This document shows positions 22,318-33,078 of a stretch of 64,000 nucleotides of DNA, one piece after another. A model generated the notes under the pieces. It saw only the letters and a program-made list of their open reading frames with translations, had not been told where the DNA came from and made no database searches. How positions within the stretch are numbered: the first letter of the stretch is position 1; each line of letters opens with the position of its first letter. This stretch comes from Adiantum capillus-veneris (taxonomy: Eukaryota > Streptophyta > Polypodiopsida > Polypodiales > Pteridaceae), in assembly GCA_014529385.2 (NCBI GenBank), contig CM043959.1, positions 54,874,253-54,938,252 of the forward strand. The letters run 5' to 3'. Position numbers and translations under genes: made by a program.

Positions 22318-22377
22318 CGGCGTCGCTATGAGCGTTGCAAATTTACTTGTAAATTTGCGACGCTCATAGCGACGCCG
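22318..22377. repeat. CACTA copy 1 right subterminal hairpin
   Basis: Two 28-base arms with one mismatch and a CTTG loop. The arms contain GCGTCGCTA units, the same motif as the left subterminal array. It may serve as a transposase-binding or structural element near the right end. Confidence 0.85.
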
Positions 22378-22441
22378 AGATATTTTTTTTTGAGCGTCGT
22401 TGTGTGAGCGTCGCTAATATGAATAGCCTCTTGTAGTGAGG

Positions 22442-23091
22442 TGGTCCTACTTGAATGAGCCCCTGGTTGCAATTGCGCAAACACACCATATTGTTGCATC
22501 ATTAAACATCGTCTCAATCAACAAACACATTGACCACATCAAGGGCGACCCAAACTTCATGTCATCCAGTATCTTGTGCTTCCAAGAAAAAAAAAAGTAC
22601 GAACCCCCTGACACCAAACTTTGAGCATATTCAACATTATAATGGTTATGGTGTATCTATATTCCACCATCCAAGCAATCAATCCATATCTCAAAAAACT
22701 GTCTCAAGTGTAGGACTTGAAATAATCCATGCAACTTTCTCTTTCAGAAATCAAACTTCAACTCATATCCATGTCATGAATGTATACAAATCACCCAAGA
22801 CACCAATAAAGACACTTCTTTTAGAACTCCAGCACTTGATACAAGAAAATGATAAAAAAAAACTTGAGCATCATACTAGGGGACTTCAACATCGACATCG
22901 GCATTATAAACACCCAATACCAATAGTTGGAATCTCTACTTCATTCGGAGAACTATCGGCAACAAATCAAAGAAACAACAAGCATCCATAATTCAATGCT
23001 AGACCATATTTGGGTGAGAAGCCAACAACCTCACTACATTTGTGGCACAAGATTTTGCTTTTGGTTAGATCATTCAATCACATTATACTAA
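22442..23091 (+). pseudogene. Helitron transposase C-terminus: EEP (AP-endonuclease-like) domain after the CACTA insertion
   Basis: Joining AGG at 14306-14308 to TGG at 22442 continues the helicase frame without a break (D-A-R then W-S-Y-L-N-E-P). The sequence then reads S-L-N-I-V-S-I-N-K-H and I-L-C-F-Q-E, the N-terminal strands of endonuclease/exonuclease/phosphatase folds. Two A-homopolymer frameshifts (near 22590 and 22860) move the reading to other frames, where the catalytic-type motif G-D-F-N is at 22879-22890 and L-D-H near 23068-23073, before a stop at 23089. EEP domains fused behind the helicase are known mainly from Helentron-type elements. Both frameshifts sit in A runs and could be sequencing errors or decay. 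Confidence 0.75.
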
Positions 23092-23119
23092 TTCCAAAAT
23101 AAATAGACCAAAGATCAAT

Positions 23120-23139
23120 GGAGGGGACACCTCCCCTCC
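23120..23139 (+). repeat. Short GC-rich hairpin after the Helitron endonuclease
   Basis: GGAGGGG at 23120-23126 pairs with CCCCTCC at 23133-23139 around a 6-base loop. A hairpin close to the 3' end is expected of Helitrons, but the typical CTRR end is not seen within the next 15 bases, so the assignment is tentative. Confidence 0.35.
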
Positions 23140-23872
23140 CTTCCCACTTCCCCCTCCTTTCCCGCCCCACCAACCCATTGAAGCAAAGGAAATCTACATT
23201 CATGCCATCCAACTACCTCCCTTGATGTATATTAATTCATCCCACCATATGTATCAAACACAAATTTTGTAACCTACAACCATTTTGTCAACATAGTTTT
23301 TTCCCCTGCTCGATCTCGAGCCTCAGCATGCGTGTACGACAATTACTTCATCTCTAAAATGTTTGTCTCCCAAAGCAATTGTTACTAGATTCTTCCTCTC
23401 TTTCTCGGTTAATCTTTGCTTTCCATTTTCTGTTAGCAAGACAAATTTCTATGGCAGGCCTCGTGATTTTATTTTTCATCTTGTTTTTAGTCATGGTGAT
23501 AGTAATCACTCCTTACATATAGTGACATAAACAAATGGAGAGAGATGCAATGAAAAGAAGGACTAAGTGGGGCTCACCTCTCATCTTTATATGGCAGGCC
23601 AGAAAGCTCATCATCATAACCACGATCTTGAGGTGGTTTGCACATCTGCTCCATGTGAGAGAGAGGGGGGAGGGAAGATCTTAGCATGAAGAAGATTATA
23701 AATGATGGGTTAATTCCATAATAACTTTTTTGCATTAAACTTGGTTTGGGTGTCCAATTCAATTGCCTATTCCCACTTGCCAAGTTTCCCTAGTAGGACC
23801 CTATTTGTCAGGTTGGGATTTGGAAGTCTTAGGTACACACAGTGCCCTGTGTGTAAGCCAGTGCACACAAAA

Positions 23873-23907
<35 letters not shown>

Positions 23908-24012
23908 GTATTAAGAAAATACGTATACACAAAAGAACATATTGCTCAAAGGATAAGTGGATTTAGAAATTAAGAAGGTGGTTTGCATATAAGCAATTTT
24001 GTATTTGAATCA
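23140..24012. other. Non-genic stretch with a GT microsatellite
   Basis: No gene recognised between the Helitron and the LINE. A GT run lies at about 23875-23904. C-rich sequence follows the hairpin up to about 23180. Confidence 0.6.
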
Positions 24013-25800
24013 CTTTTTTTTTTTGCAAAACTCACAATTGTGAGTAGATAGTATTAAGAACATCAAAAATATACACCAACCTCGAGCTCGGACCGACCCT
24101 TGAGGGTCAAAGGATTACAAGTTTTCTACTTGTTAGAGAAACCACAACTACTCCTAGGCTTTACTTATTACAAGATGTCATCATGACATGTATTGTTCTA
24201 GACCAGTCCTCTGAAACTTGCTTGCCTCCGATCCTGTGGATCGTCAGTCTGCTCTCTTGTATGATTTCACAAAAGCTTGCCACAGCTAGAACACCCTCAA
24301 ACGCGTGGCGGTTCCTTGCTTGCCAAATATGGTGAAAGAAGTAGTACCTGATTATTTGAGTGTAGAGAAGAAGAGCAGGACTTCCCAACCTGTTACTACC
24401 AAAGAACATATCAGTCTTGAAGAACTTAATTTGCCATGTCCTTTGAATCCACTTGCATATTTTCCTAGCCATGCCACCAATTGCTTGGCATTCCATGAAA
24501 AGGTGGGCTAGGTCTTCACTAGCTATTCTGCACCCCGAGTAACGATTGGACCCGATTCCTCTTTCTTGTATCTTTATGCCCATCGACAGAGCACCCCACA
24601 TCACTTTCCACAAAAATATCTTCATATATTGAGGTCACCTTGACTTCCAGATGTTCTCCATGACTCCCTCCCACTGTTTTTCCGTCCAATGCCTCTTCCA
24701 TAATTTGTTGAGGGGGCTACACCAATTAGCCTCGTGCATTAATGCATGGTAAATGCCTTTAGAATGTGGTTTCTAAAAGAGGATACTCCCGGGCCATCTC
24801 CAAGCGTCCCATTCAAAGTTGGATTCACAAATTGGCATCACCACCTTATCAAGGTCTTTCATCACCCTGTAGACTAGTAAGATCTCAAAGCCATTCAGTT
24901 GAAATTGGATGGCTAAAGAGTCAGCATTTTTCCAGCACTTCTTGTTGCCATCCCAGAATTGCTCTAGTCGAACCAGCCCCTTATTATTCACATTCCTGGC
25001 CATTTCTATCCAACAGGGGCTTTGCGGCGGCCCCAATATTTTAGAGAGCCAAGGGGAGCATTGCAAAATGGAGTTCTTGAAGTATCTGGTTGCTTCCCCC
25101 CATTCCAAAACCTCAACTACTCTTTTTCACTTCCTCATTAGCTCCCCTGAGAGTCCACCAAATCTAAGATAAGACCACTTCGGTGCGAGAATTTTGTCGT
25201 GCATCACAACCCCCTTCCACTTTCCCCCTTTCGATCCCAGTTTTACTGCATGAAGCATTTCCTTGGTCATGATAGCCCAAGCTTGGTCCTGTTTAGCCAA
25301 TGAGACCATGAATTTGGCACAAAGGGCCTCAGCATGGGATACGGGGTTAAGAATGTCGAACCCTCCTTGGTCTGCCGGGCGAGAACCTACCTCCCATCTA
25401 GCCCACTGCCATGGCAGGGAGGTTTTCGTGTTGTTCTTCCAAAGAAACCTTTTCACTGGTTTTAAGAATTCTTTCCAGTTACACTTAGCCATCTTGAGCA
25501 CGGGGCTGAGGAAAGCAATATACAGGATCATAAAGCATTAATCACTCTAATCCAGCGTTGGAAGGGGAGGAGAACAAACTCCCATCTTCTCATTTTTTAG
25601 CTTACTTTTCCAAGGACCCATTGAAATCTTTGCCTGTGGGTTACGTCCACCCCTACGAGGGCTACCAGGTGTCTGAATACACTCCCTTTTGAGATAATCT
25701 CTCCTGTCCAGATTGTAGGGTCAAAAGAGTCGTTCTCCGACAGGGAGATAAGCCTTGGTCTCTCTATATTGCACTTGGATCCCTATTTGACTCACTTTTT
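24013..25800 (-). mobile_element. 5'-truncated LINE retrotransposon
   Basis: On the minus strand the sequence holds the end of a non-LTR reverse transcriptase polyprotein. The block 25531-25127 reads F-L-W-K-N-N...W-A-R-W-E...G-G-F-D-I-L-N-P...A-L-C-A-K, typical of the region after the palm domain. The block 24625-24161 is a zf-RVT domain (F-L-W-K-V-M-W-G-A-L, then C-R-I-A-S-E-D-L-A-H-L-F-M-E-C). A T run at 24013-24024 on the plus strand would be its poly(A) tail. The catalytic F-A-D-D part and ORF1 are missing, as in most LINE copies, which are cut off at the 5' side during target-primed insertion. Stops and frameshifts show decay. Confidence 0.8.
24161..24625 (-). pseudogene. LINE zf-RVT (reverse-transcriptase zinc-binding) domain
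   Basis: A 154-codon open frame with the zf-RVT signature: K-I-F-L-W-K near the start, then C-R-I-A-S-E-D-L-A-H-L-F-M-E-C and a C-terminal H-H-I-W-Q-A-R-N-R-H-A-F tract usual for plant LINEs. This domain lies downstream of the reverse transcriptase and is thought to bind nucleic acid. It is the best kept part of the element. Confidence 0.8.
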
Positions 25801-26850
25801 TACAAAATGATCAGAATGCAATAACATTCTAGTTATCCTATACACCAAGACTACACCAATTCACAAGGATGAAATAAGCTTTCATCTCCAATGTCAAACT
25901 ACATCACATGTGAACATCTTTAAGCAAAGATAGATTCTCACCTGCATCCATATAGACAAGACAATAGATTCATTAGCCTTGGATATATTTTACAAGTGTC
26001 AAAGAATTTATCAATTGTTATCCTTGTTCTACTTAAGATTATATTTAAAATTAGCCAATGTCCAAACAAATGAAAAGACTATGTTTTGTATTTCTTTCAC
26101 AAACTTTTTAAACCATCAAAAGAGCATCTCTGCTTTTAAGGGTATATTAAATATTACTTCTTGAAAGAAGTTAGTCCATCTTTTAAAATATATTTGCAAA
26201 ATATTTCAAGTAAGTTAGTCATTCTTCAAGGCCACATTCCATCTTGCATACCATCCAACCAAAAACATGGATGCCTTCAAACTTTCAAAGAATGTCATCA
26301 CAGTAAAGGAAAATATCTTAGAAATTTCAAATATCAAATAGAGTCAAAATACTCATCAGTGGTCTTACATTAAACTACCATAACCATTCCTAGAACTAAA
26401 AGCAAATTTTTAGTATCCAGCCAAAAGACCAATATCCACCCAGTCTAAAAAGTATTCAAAGCCCTTTAGAGAATCAAGAACCAATACCAAGCAAGAGTCA
26501 AAAATTTGTTATAAGAGGCTTTCATGTCAAATCTTATTTCCAAACCATCCATCACATAGCTGGCATTATTTCGTTTAATTGAGGTGAGTGATTTCATGCT
26601 TACAATAGACTTTCAAGTAGTGATCCTAGCAAAGATATGATAAATCAGCAACATCAGAGCAAATAAGAGATAAATGAAAATCTACAACTTTTTCACAAAA
26701 AAGTTGCTCCAAATGATTGAGAATGTACCACATAGCATGATCAAACCACATAATCCTAGAATCATAGGAAGCCTTTGAGTCGAGGGATTTGCAAGCACAT
26801 TTCAAGTAACGTCAAAAGACATTCCAGATTCTGTGTAGAAGTCACGATTT
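25801..26850. other. Non-genic stretch
   Basis: AT-rich sequence with no recognised gene on either strand. Short minus-strand blocks look faintly coding but have many stops and no motif I can name. Confidence 0.5.
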
Positions 26851-26859
26851 CTCTTGGCA

Positions 26860-28670
26860 AAATCCATATTTCCTTTTGTGTGAATGTAAAGGCCAACATT
26901 AGAGGCACATTTAGTCTGATCAATAAAATTGAGGTTAAAAGGGGCCATAATGAGCTCCACTATTGGATCTATCAAAACAATTTGAGGTCCAATGTGATGC
27001 TTTTGGAGATTGCCTTGGAACATTTTTGCTTTAAGAAGGGCATGCCATAGCATACAAGAGTCGAAGACTCAATTTTGATGAGCGAGTATTGGGCATCTAC
27101 AAAAAGGAGTTGCTAGCTGTCCTACATGCCTTTGACACATGGAAGCATTATCTTTTGGGGACTCCATTCATCCTACAAATGGATCACCAAAGTCTTAAGT
27201 ATTTCATGATGCAAACCAAGCTCTCCAACAAACAAATGAGGTGGGCATATTTTCTTTTGCAATTTAATTTTCATATTGCTCACATTGCTGGCAAGCACAA
27301 TTAAGTAGTTGTTGCACTATCACGACGACCAAGGGAAAATGTAGTGTCTATAGCGGCTCACAATGATCTATCTTCCATGATAGATGTGTATGTTACTGGC
27401 CTTCATTTCAAGGATATAATCTCAGCCCTTGCCTTAGGGAAGAAAGAAGAACTATTCACCTTGCAAGATGGCTATCTTCTCCATGGCAACAGCCTATGTG
27501 TTTCTCAGTCTCTTCGTGAGAAAGTAATGTACGAATTCCATTATCCTCCCTATGTGTGGAATAGAGGGATTCAACCTACTCTTCAAGGAGTAGAAATGTA
27601 TTTTTATTGGCCTACCATGAAAGTAGACATACAAGAGTATGTTTCAAAATGTCTGGTATGCCAAAAGACAAAGTATGATTGGGGGAAGAAACCTTGATTA
27701 CTCCAGCCATTGCCAATTCCTAATTCACCATGGGAGAGCATATCCATGGATTTACCTTTGGATCACCCAAGTCTATCCATGGGAATATGGGAATATGGAC
27801 AATAGTCGACAGGTTTAGCAAACAAGCACACTTTATACCTATCAAAAATAATATTAAGGCTCACCAAATGGAAACCCTCTTCATATTCAAATTTTTAAAC
27901 ACCATGGCTTGCCTACATCAATAGCGTCACATAGAGATCCTCGAATGACCAGTAATTTTTGGAAGGGTCTCTTTGAGAATCTAGGTACTAGGCTAAATTT
28001 CTCTTCGGCTATCACCCACAAACAGATGACCAAAGTGAATAGCAAACCGTACCATTCTAAATCTACTCAAGACCTATGTTACGAAAGTAAATCAGCGTTC
28101 ACAATGGGAAAAGTAACTACCTCTTGTAGAGTATACATACAATAACACTGTCCATACTACTATAGGGAAGGCACCTTTTGAAGTCATTGAGGGAAGACCT
28201 AAAAGTCCCTAGCTTGCTACTTAAGGTACATGGGAAGATCTTCATTGCCGATGAGTATAGCCGAGACCTACAATAATCTTCTCAAAAGATTAATGAGGCT
28301 ATATCCATCTCACAACAAATGCAAAAAGTTGTTGCTAACAAGTATAGAAGGGCCTTAGCTCTCAACAAAAATGATTGCGTCCTACTCAAGCTTCGCAAGG
28401 CTTGATTGAGAAAAACTACCCGTAAAAACCCTACAGCCACAAAAATTATTATGCTAAATTAGAAAAAAGATACTATGGCCCTTTTCAAATCTTAAAACCA
28501 ATCAATGAGATGGCCTATCAACTCAAGTTGCCCAATCATTGGCTCATTCACAATGCCTTTCATGTGAACCTACTCAAGCCTTACAAAGGAGAGCCACCAC
28601 GAGAACCAATCATTGAGGATCTGCCAGAGATCAAAGATCAAGAAGAGGAGCTTTGTAATGGAAACAGGAT
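26860..28670 (+). mobile_element. Ty3-gypsy relic (RNase H, integrase, C-terminus)
   Basis: From about 26950 the plus strand reads A-P-L-L-D-L-S-K-Q-F-E-V-Q-C-D-A, G-H-A-I-A-Y-K-S-R-R-L and K-E-L-L-A-V-L-H-A-F, the gypsy RNase H domain. An H2C2 zinc-binding region (C-L-V-C near 27650) follows. The integrase core is present but badly decayed (27730-28100). Around 28530-28640 the sequence reads H-N-A-F-H-V-N-L-L-K-P-Y, the usual end of gypsy pol. Several stops and indels are visible. No LTR was identified; a purine-rich stretch at 28809-28822 could be a polypurine tract. Confidence 0.8.
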
Positions 28671-29360
28671 ATGAACTTTGAGAGTAGCGGAATTAGGAAA
28701 TAAGATAAAGCACTTTTCTGAGATTACTTTGTGAGCATAGCGAGTGAACTTAATTGATGGTAGCAACATAAACATGGTATTTAGTTAACTTTCCATGAAC
28801 AATATTTTTGCAAGAGGGAGAGTTTAGAGAACATGACAATAGTTGAGGACCGTATTCATATGGAGCTGGTCCCCCATCCAATAGGCATTTGTATTATAGT
28901 TTCTCCCATCAAGAGAGACTTGGTGCAATACAATCTTTGTGTTCCTTGTGACCTAGGTGATGCAATGAAGATGGAAAGCTTCATGCATCACAAACATAGC
29001 ATAAAATTTGTAGAAAGCATTAACTATCCCAAGCCTCAGTCCCAAGGCCTCAAACACCTTTGAAGGTGGAGAGAGCTAGCGGGGTATGAGGGTAGAGAAG
29101 AGGAAGAAGAAACATTCCATGGAAAGAAATAGTTCCTCAGTTATCATCACTCTTCTTGCTAGCATACATAATAGCATAGTAATGAAGATGAAGAAAATGG
29201 CAAGCTTAAGCATTGAAGCATGGCTCTTGGTTGGATTTGCATTCCATAGCCAAGAATGTTGGTGTAGGCTCTCAATTATCATAAGCTTGGAGAAGGAGGT
29301 GGAGTTCCTCTACTTTCACCAAGTGAGAATGAATCCACAAAATGAGTGTGTGAGAGGTGT
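28671..29360. other. Non-genic stretch after the gypsy relic
   Basis: Possibly the 3' untranslated region or LTR of the gypsy relic at 26860-28670. No gene features are visible. Confidence 0.4.
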
Positions 29361-29828
29361 ACCCTATGGCCTTAGGGCCATAGGGTCGTCAAATTTTCTT
29401 ATGTACTACATGCAAAGTTCACATTAATGGCTTTGTACTGGAACCCTGTGATCCTAGGGCCATAAGGTGCTCTCTATATTAGTTAGTGAGGAATCCTATG
29501 GCCACAGGTGCTCTTTTTGTTGGCTAGAAACCCTAAGGCCACAAGGGGCTCTTTTTGTTAGAGCTAGAAACCCAATGGCCCTAAGGCCAAAGGGTGCTCT
29601 TTTTGTTATCTATAAACCCTATGGCCCTAAGGCCACGGGGTGCTTTGTTTGTTAGCTATAAACCCTAAGGCCCTAAGGCCACAAGGTGCTCTTTTTGTTA
29701 GCTAGAAACCCTATGGCCTTAGGGCCATAGGGTTCGCTGTTTGTTAGCTACCCTATGGCCCTAAGCCCACAGGGTTCTCTTTTTATTATTTAGAATCCCA
29801 ATGGCCCTAAGACCATAGGGTCATCAAG
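29361..29828. repeat. 46-bp minisatellite with palindromic core, about ten units
   Basis: Diverged tandem units with a 46-bp period, clearest at 29571, 29617, 29663 and 29709. Each has a core like CCCTATGGCC...GGCCATAGGG followed by a TGCTCTTTTTGTTAGCTA spacer. In the best unit (near 29709) the 10-base arms are perfectly complementary around TTAG. It is not a CRISPR array: core and spacer both repeat. Confidence 0.88.
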
Positions 29829-30837
29829 GTACATTTTAAGGGTATAATTAACAAAAATTCTCTACATAAGGACATATGCCACCCAATGACCTATGTTATA
29901 CCCTATTCTCCCATGGGTATACATAAAAAACATATTTTGATAATGAGGTTTTTCTTTCCATTCATTTTGCATGTAGATTGAGAGGTCTTTGGTCACATAT
30001 GTATCCTCCCACGACATCGCCTACACTATCCTCCCTTACTGCTATATCGTCCCCTTAATCGACCTCACTCATACCACCTCTTACTACAACAACATCCCCT
30101 CCCTCAACTTCTCTCATACCAACAATAATACACAAGTCTATTTGTTTCTGTTTGTTTTCATTTCATTTAGCGTTTAGGGCTTACTTTGCACATGGAATGA
30201 CTAGAGTAGGTGTGAATTAGAGAAAGACTAAATTAGGTTGAAACAAAAACCTTTTTACACAGAGAAACCTGTTTACACATAACCGTTTACATGCAAAAAC
30301 TGTTTATACAAAGCAAATACCTGTTTACATAAAAAATCTTCTTTACACAAAAGAAAAAACTTGTTTACTTACACAAAAAAACCTAATCACACTGATTTGA
30401 AATAATATGTTTCAGGTATGTTTTGAAAACATACCTTCACTTGAGGGCGAAAATGACACAAACGGCTGGCAAAAACAGTATCTTGATGTTGTCGAAAAAC
30501 TAGCACGAATGGGGAAGGGGTGGCACCGCAACAATAAATGAGTAGCACGGACCTCAAATCTTCAAGAGGAAGAGGGGTAGGCGGCAGTGAGGGAGTGTGC
30601 AGGGGATTGAGAGGGAGTGACGACAGAGATGGAGTGTGCAGGCCAAGAGAGAGCAGTCACTGAGATGGACTGTGCAGGCCAATTGAGCATGGCAGCTGAG
30701 AGAGAGTGTGAAGGGAGGCAAGAGGTAGTGTGCAGGCCGAGCGAACAATGACGATTGATGGGAAAGAGCGCGGTGGGTGATGGAGATGGTAGAGAGAGAG
30801 CGGTGATGGAGTTCAGGTAACGAGACACAGATAGAGA

Positions 30838-30868
<31 letters not shown>

Positions 30869-31200
30869 GTAGAGAGAGAAAGAAAGGGATAAGAACTAAA
30901 CTCTAAAATTTTAATTAAAAGAACATAAATTTGAATTTCAAATTGATTTTTTGAGGCGGTCAAGCCGTTTCACACGGTGAGACCTATCTCATTGCCTTTA
31001 AAAGCGCAAGACAATTCCAGTTTTTAATTAAAAAGAGTATGCAAATTTTTGAAAATGCTGGCGCAAGGTTTTTCTAGTGACCATATCTTGCTGCGGCGAG
31101 TTGAATGATACCCATGGTCATTTTTGGTGTCGGGTGATTTTGAGGAGTATTGCCTGTCATACCCAAAGAAAATGGGTGGCAGCTCCTTCTGACCTTCAGA
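29829..31200. other. Non-genic stretch with simple repeats
   Basis: Contains about eight scattered CTGTTTACAC-like motifs at 30240-30385 and a GT run at 30839-30867. A minus-strand open frame over the GT tract is repeat-derived. No gene recognised. Confidence 0.6.
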
Positions 31201-32200
31201 GGATCAATTTGATCATTATATCCAAGCTTATGAAGAGTTCAAGAGGGTGATAGGATAGCAAAATCTAGAGCCCTTCACTGTTGAGGAAGTGCAAGATATC
31301 AAGAGAAAGTTGCAAGAGCTGCTTGAAGCACATGGAGAACAAGAAAGAGAGTCCAAGGTGAAGGGAGGTAGCACAACACCACCAACATCTCCCCCAGGAT
31401 CCACCCAACAACCTCCAAGCCCAAAACCCTCAATGTCTCAACAAAAAGATTCACCAAAGAAGGCATCAGAGACTGAGACAACGTCGGGGACAAGGAAAAG
31501 ACCAAAAGATGCACATATGACATTCTCATCAAAGTTGGATATACATTTGAAGATGATTTCCAGGCTGTATATGGCACCTCAATCCCTCCATGGACTACAA
31601 AGAAAGAATAAAAAGCCAATGAGAAGCCACAAGACCAAGGTACTCAAAGAAGGGAATCAAAATTGCATTTATCACCACCTGGAGTATCGGGATTGGTGCC
31701 AATCCCCCCAGTGCCACAATGGAGACCTTTAGAGAACCCATGGCTTCCTCCTCCAGTGGAATTTCTAGTAAGTATGGGACACCAAGTTCCCTTAGCTAGA
31801 CCACTACCCAGGACAACATCAAAAAGTGTGGTAGCAGCAAATGAAGAAGACATGAGAGATGCCCACCAAATATTGGATAGAATCAGAACGAGGTCTCTCA
31901 CTATGGTTGAGGAAAATAGCATGCTCAGGACGATAGAGGAAAACTTAATAGGAGAGCATGACAACCTCACCAAAGAACTGCAAAGATCTATCTGGAGAGT
32001 AGAGAGTGCAAAAAGAGAGCAGGGATCACAAGGCCAAGTCTTGAAAGAAGTAGAAACAAAAAGGGATACCCTCACCCTCCACGAGTTGGTACAGCAGCAA
32101 CTGGTAGAATTAAAATAGGACGTGGAGAGAGCAATAGGTCAAGCTACAGATCTAGGTCCAAGTGACTCTTGAGTCAACGCCAACAGGAGCCAATGGAGAT
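31200..32200 (+). pseudogene. Unassigned Pro-rich / coiled-coil reading frames
   Basis: Two overlapping frames (31289-31732 and 31663-32118) appear to form one protein interrupted by a TAG near 31256 and a frameshift near 31640. The first has an acidic helix (V-Q-D-I-K-R-K-L-Q-E-L-L-E-A-H) and a Pro/Ser/Thr/Lys-rich linker. The second has a Pro-rich patch (P-P-V-P-Q-W-R-P-L) then a long charged helix likely to form a coiled coil (about 31850-32115). It may be a gag-like protein of an LTR element, but no zinc knuckle or protease was seen. Confidence 0.4.
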
Positions 32201-32460
32201 TCTAGATAGCTCTAAGGAACCCATAATGGTGGAGATACCTCCACAAATTCAAGAAGAATGGCGGCAAGAGGGGCGGAGGAGAAGGCCCGTCTCCAGAGTT
32301 TGATAGAGAAAGCCACTGAAGAGAGTATTAGAGCAGCCATAGACTGGGTGCAAAGGATGTTGCACTCTATGGGGGTGCTAATGCTGGATACAAATGTAAT
32401 CAGAGAAGAGTGGATGCAACCATCCCTCCCTTATCCTAAGGGCTGAACAAAATCTTCCAC

Positions 32461-32463
32461 AGA
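32461..32463. repeat. Left target-site duplication of CACTA copy 2 (AGA)
   Basis: AGA precedes the left terminus and recurs at 40537-40539 after the right terminus. Confidence 0.9.
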
Positions 32464-32495
32464 CACTACAAGAGGTTGTGTGCTCTTCTGACGCT

Positions 32496-32700
32496 GTTAG
32501 CGACGGAAATACACTGGGTTTTTATAACCCCCGGCGTCGCTAATAGCGTCACTACGAGAGCGTCGCTATATGTGTCGCTCTAAGCGTCGCTATATAGAGA
32601 CGCTCATAGCGACGGTTATAGCGATGTTTACACAGAAGACTATAGCGACGCTCATAGCGACGCTACAGAGCCATAAATAGCGACAGTTATAGCGACGCCC
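32496..32700. repeat. CACTA copy 2 left subterminal repeat array
   Basis: TAGCGACGC/GCGTCGCTA units in both orientations, as in copy 1, but a few units are missing, in line with array contraction. Confidence 0.85.
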
Positions 32701-33078
32701 GAGAGAATTTTTTTTTGGTGACAGGGCATTGAATGCCCTGCCACCCATCAACCATATTGTACTTGATTCACTTTTTAAAAAAAGTGCAAGGGTAGATAAT
32801 AGACCCAAAATAGTCACCCACAAGACGCATTGTTTGCAAAATTGACAAGCGTAAAATTGACAATTGTACACATCATAGGCAAAATGAATTGATTGGCAAA
32901 TGTAATAATGACAATTGTACAACATCATAGGCATAAAGAATTGATTGGCAAAAGGAACTGCGGTGACAAATGTAATAATATACATGGTTCAAAAAGACGT
33001 ATAAAATCCGTCTCATGATACATAAGCTATGAGAAACCCTAAACTAATGCTATCTAGCTACGGCTAAACTGACGTCGT

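Larger units (their letters stand above)
14309..22438 (-). mobile_element. CACTA (EnSpm) DNA transposon, copy 1, 8130 bp
   Basis: Both ends carry the 12-bp terminal inverted repeat CACTACAAGAGG, flanked by AGG duplications. Subterminal regions hold a dense array of GCGTCGCTA/TAGCGACGC units (14341-14572) and a long hairpin (22318-22377). Genes run on the minus strand: TNP2-type transposase (20233-16515), then a TNPA-like gene (16242-14948). A captured HIPP fragment lies at 21340-20981. The element sits in the Helitron transposase. It is very similar along its whole length to copy 2 at 32464-40536, which implies recent amplification. TNP2 is broken in this copy. Confidence 0.96.
7500..23091 (+). 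mobile_element. Decayed autonomous Helitron (RPA-like + Rep/PIF1 helicase + EEP endonuclease), split by a CACTA insertion
   Basis: A rolling-circle transposon. In order it holds an RPA-like single-strand-binding gene (about 7518-9331), the DUF6570-like zinc-finger N-terminus of the transposase (about 9900-11000), the HUH endonuclease and Tyr pair (11300-12150), a PIF1-type helicase (12900-14308) and, beyond the CACTA insertion at 14309-22438, a C-terminal endonuclease/exonuclease/phosphatase (EEP) domain (22442-23091). Helitrons replicate by HUH nicking of one strand followed by helicase-driven strand displacement. Exact ends were not fixed. A GGAGGGG/CCCCTCC hairpin at 23120-23139 might be the 3' terminal hairpin, but no convincing CTRR end follows it. 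Multiple stops and frameshifts make the copy inactive as read. Confidence 0.85.

Noticed and set aside
29361-29828. CRISPR-like periodic palindromic repeats
   Set aside because: The spacers repeat along with the palindromes, there are no cas genes and the genome is a plant's, so it is a minisatellite.
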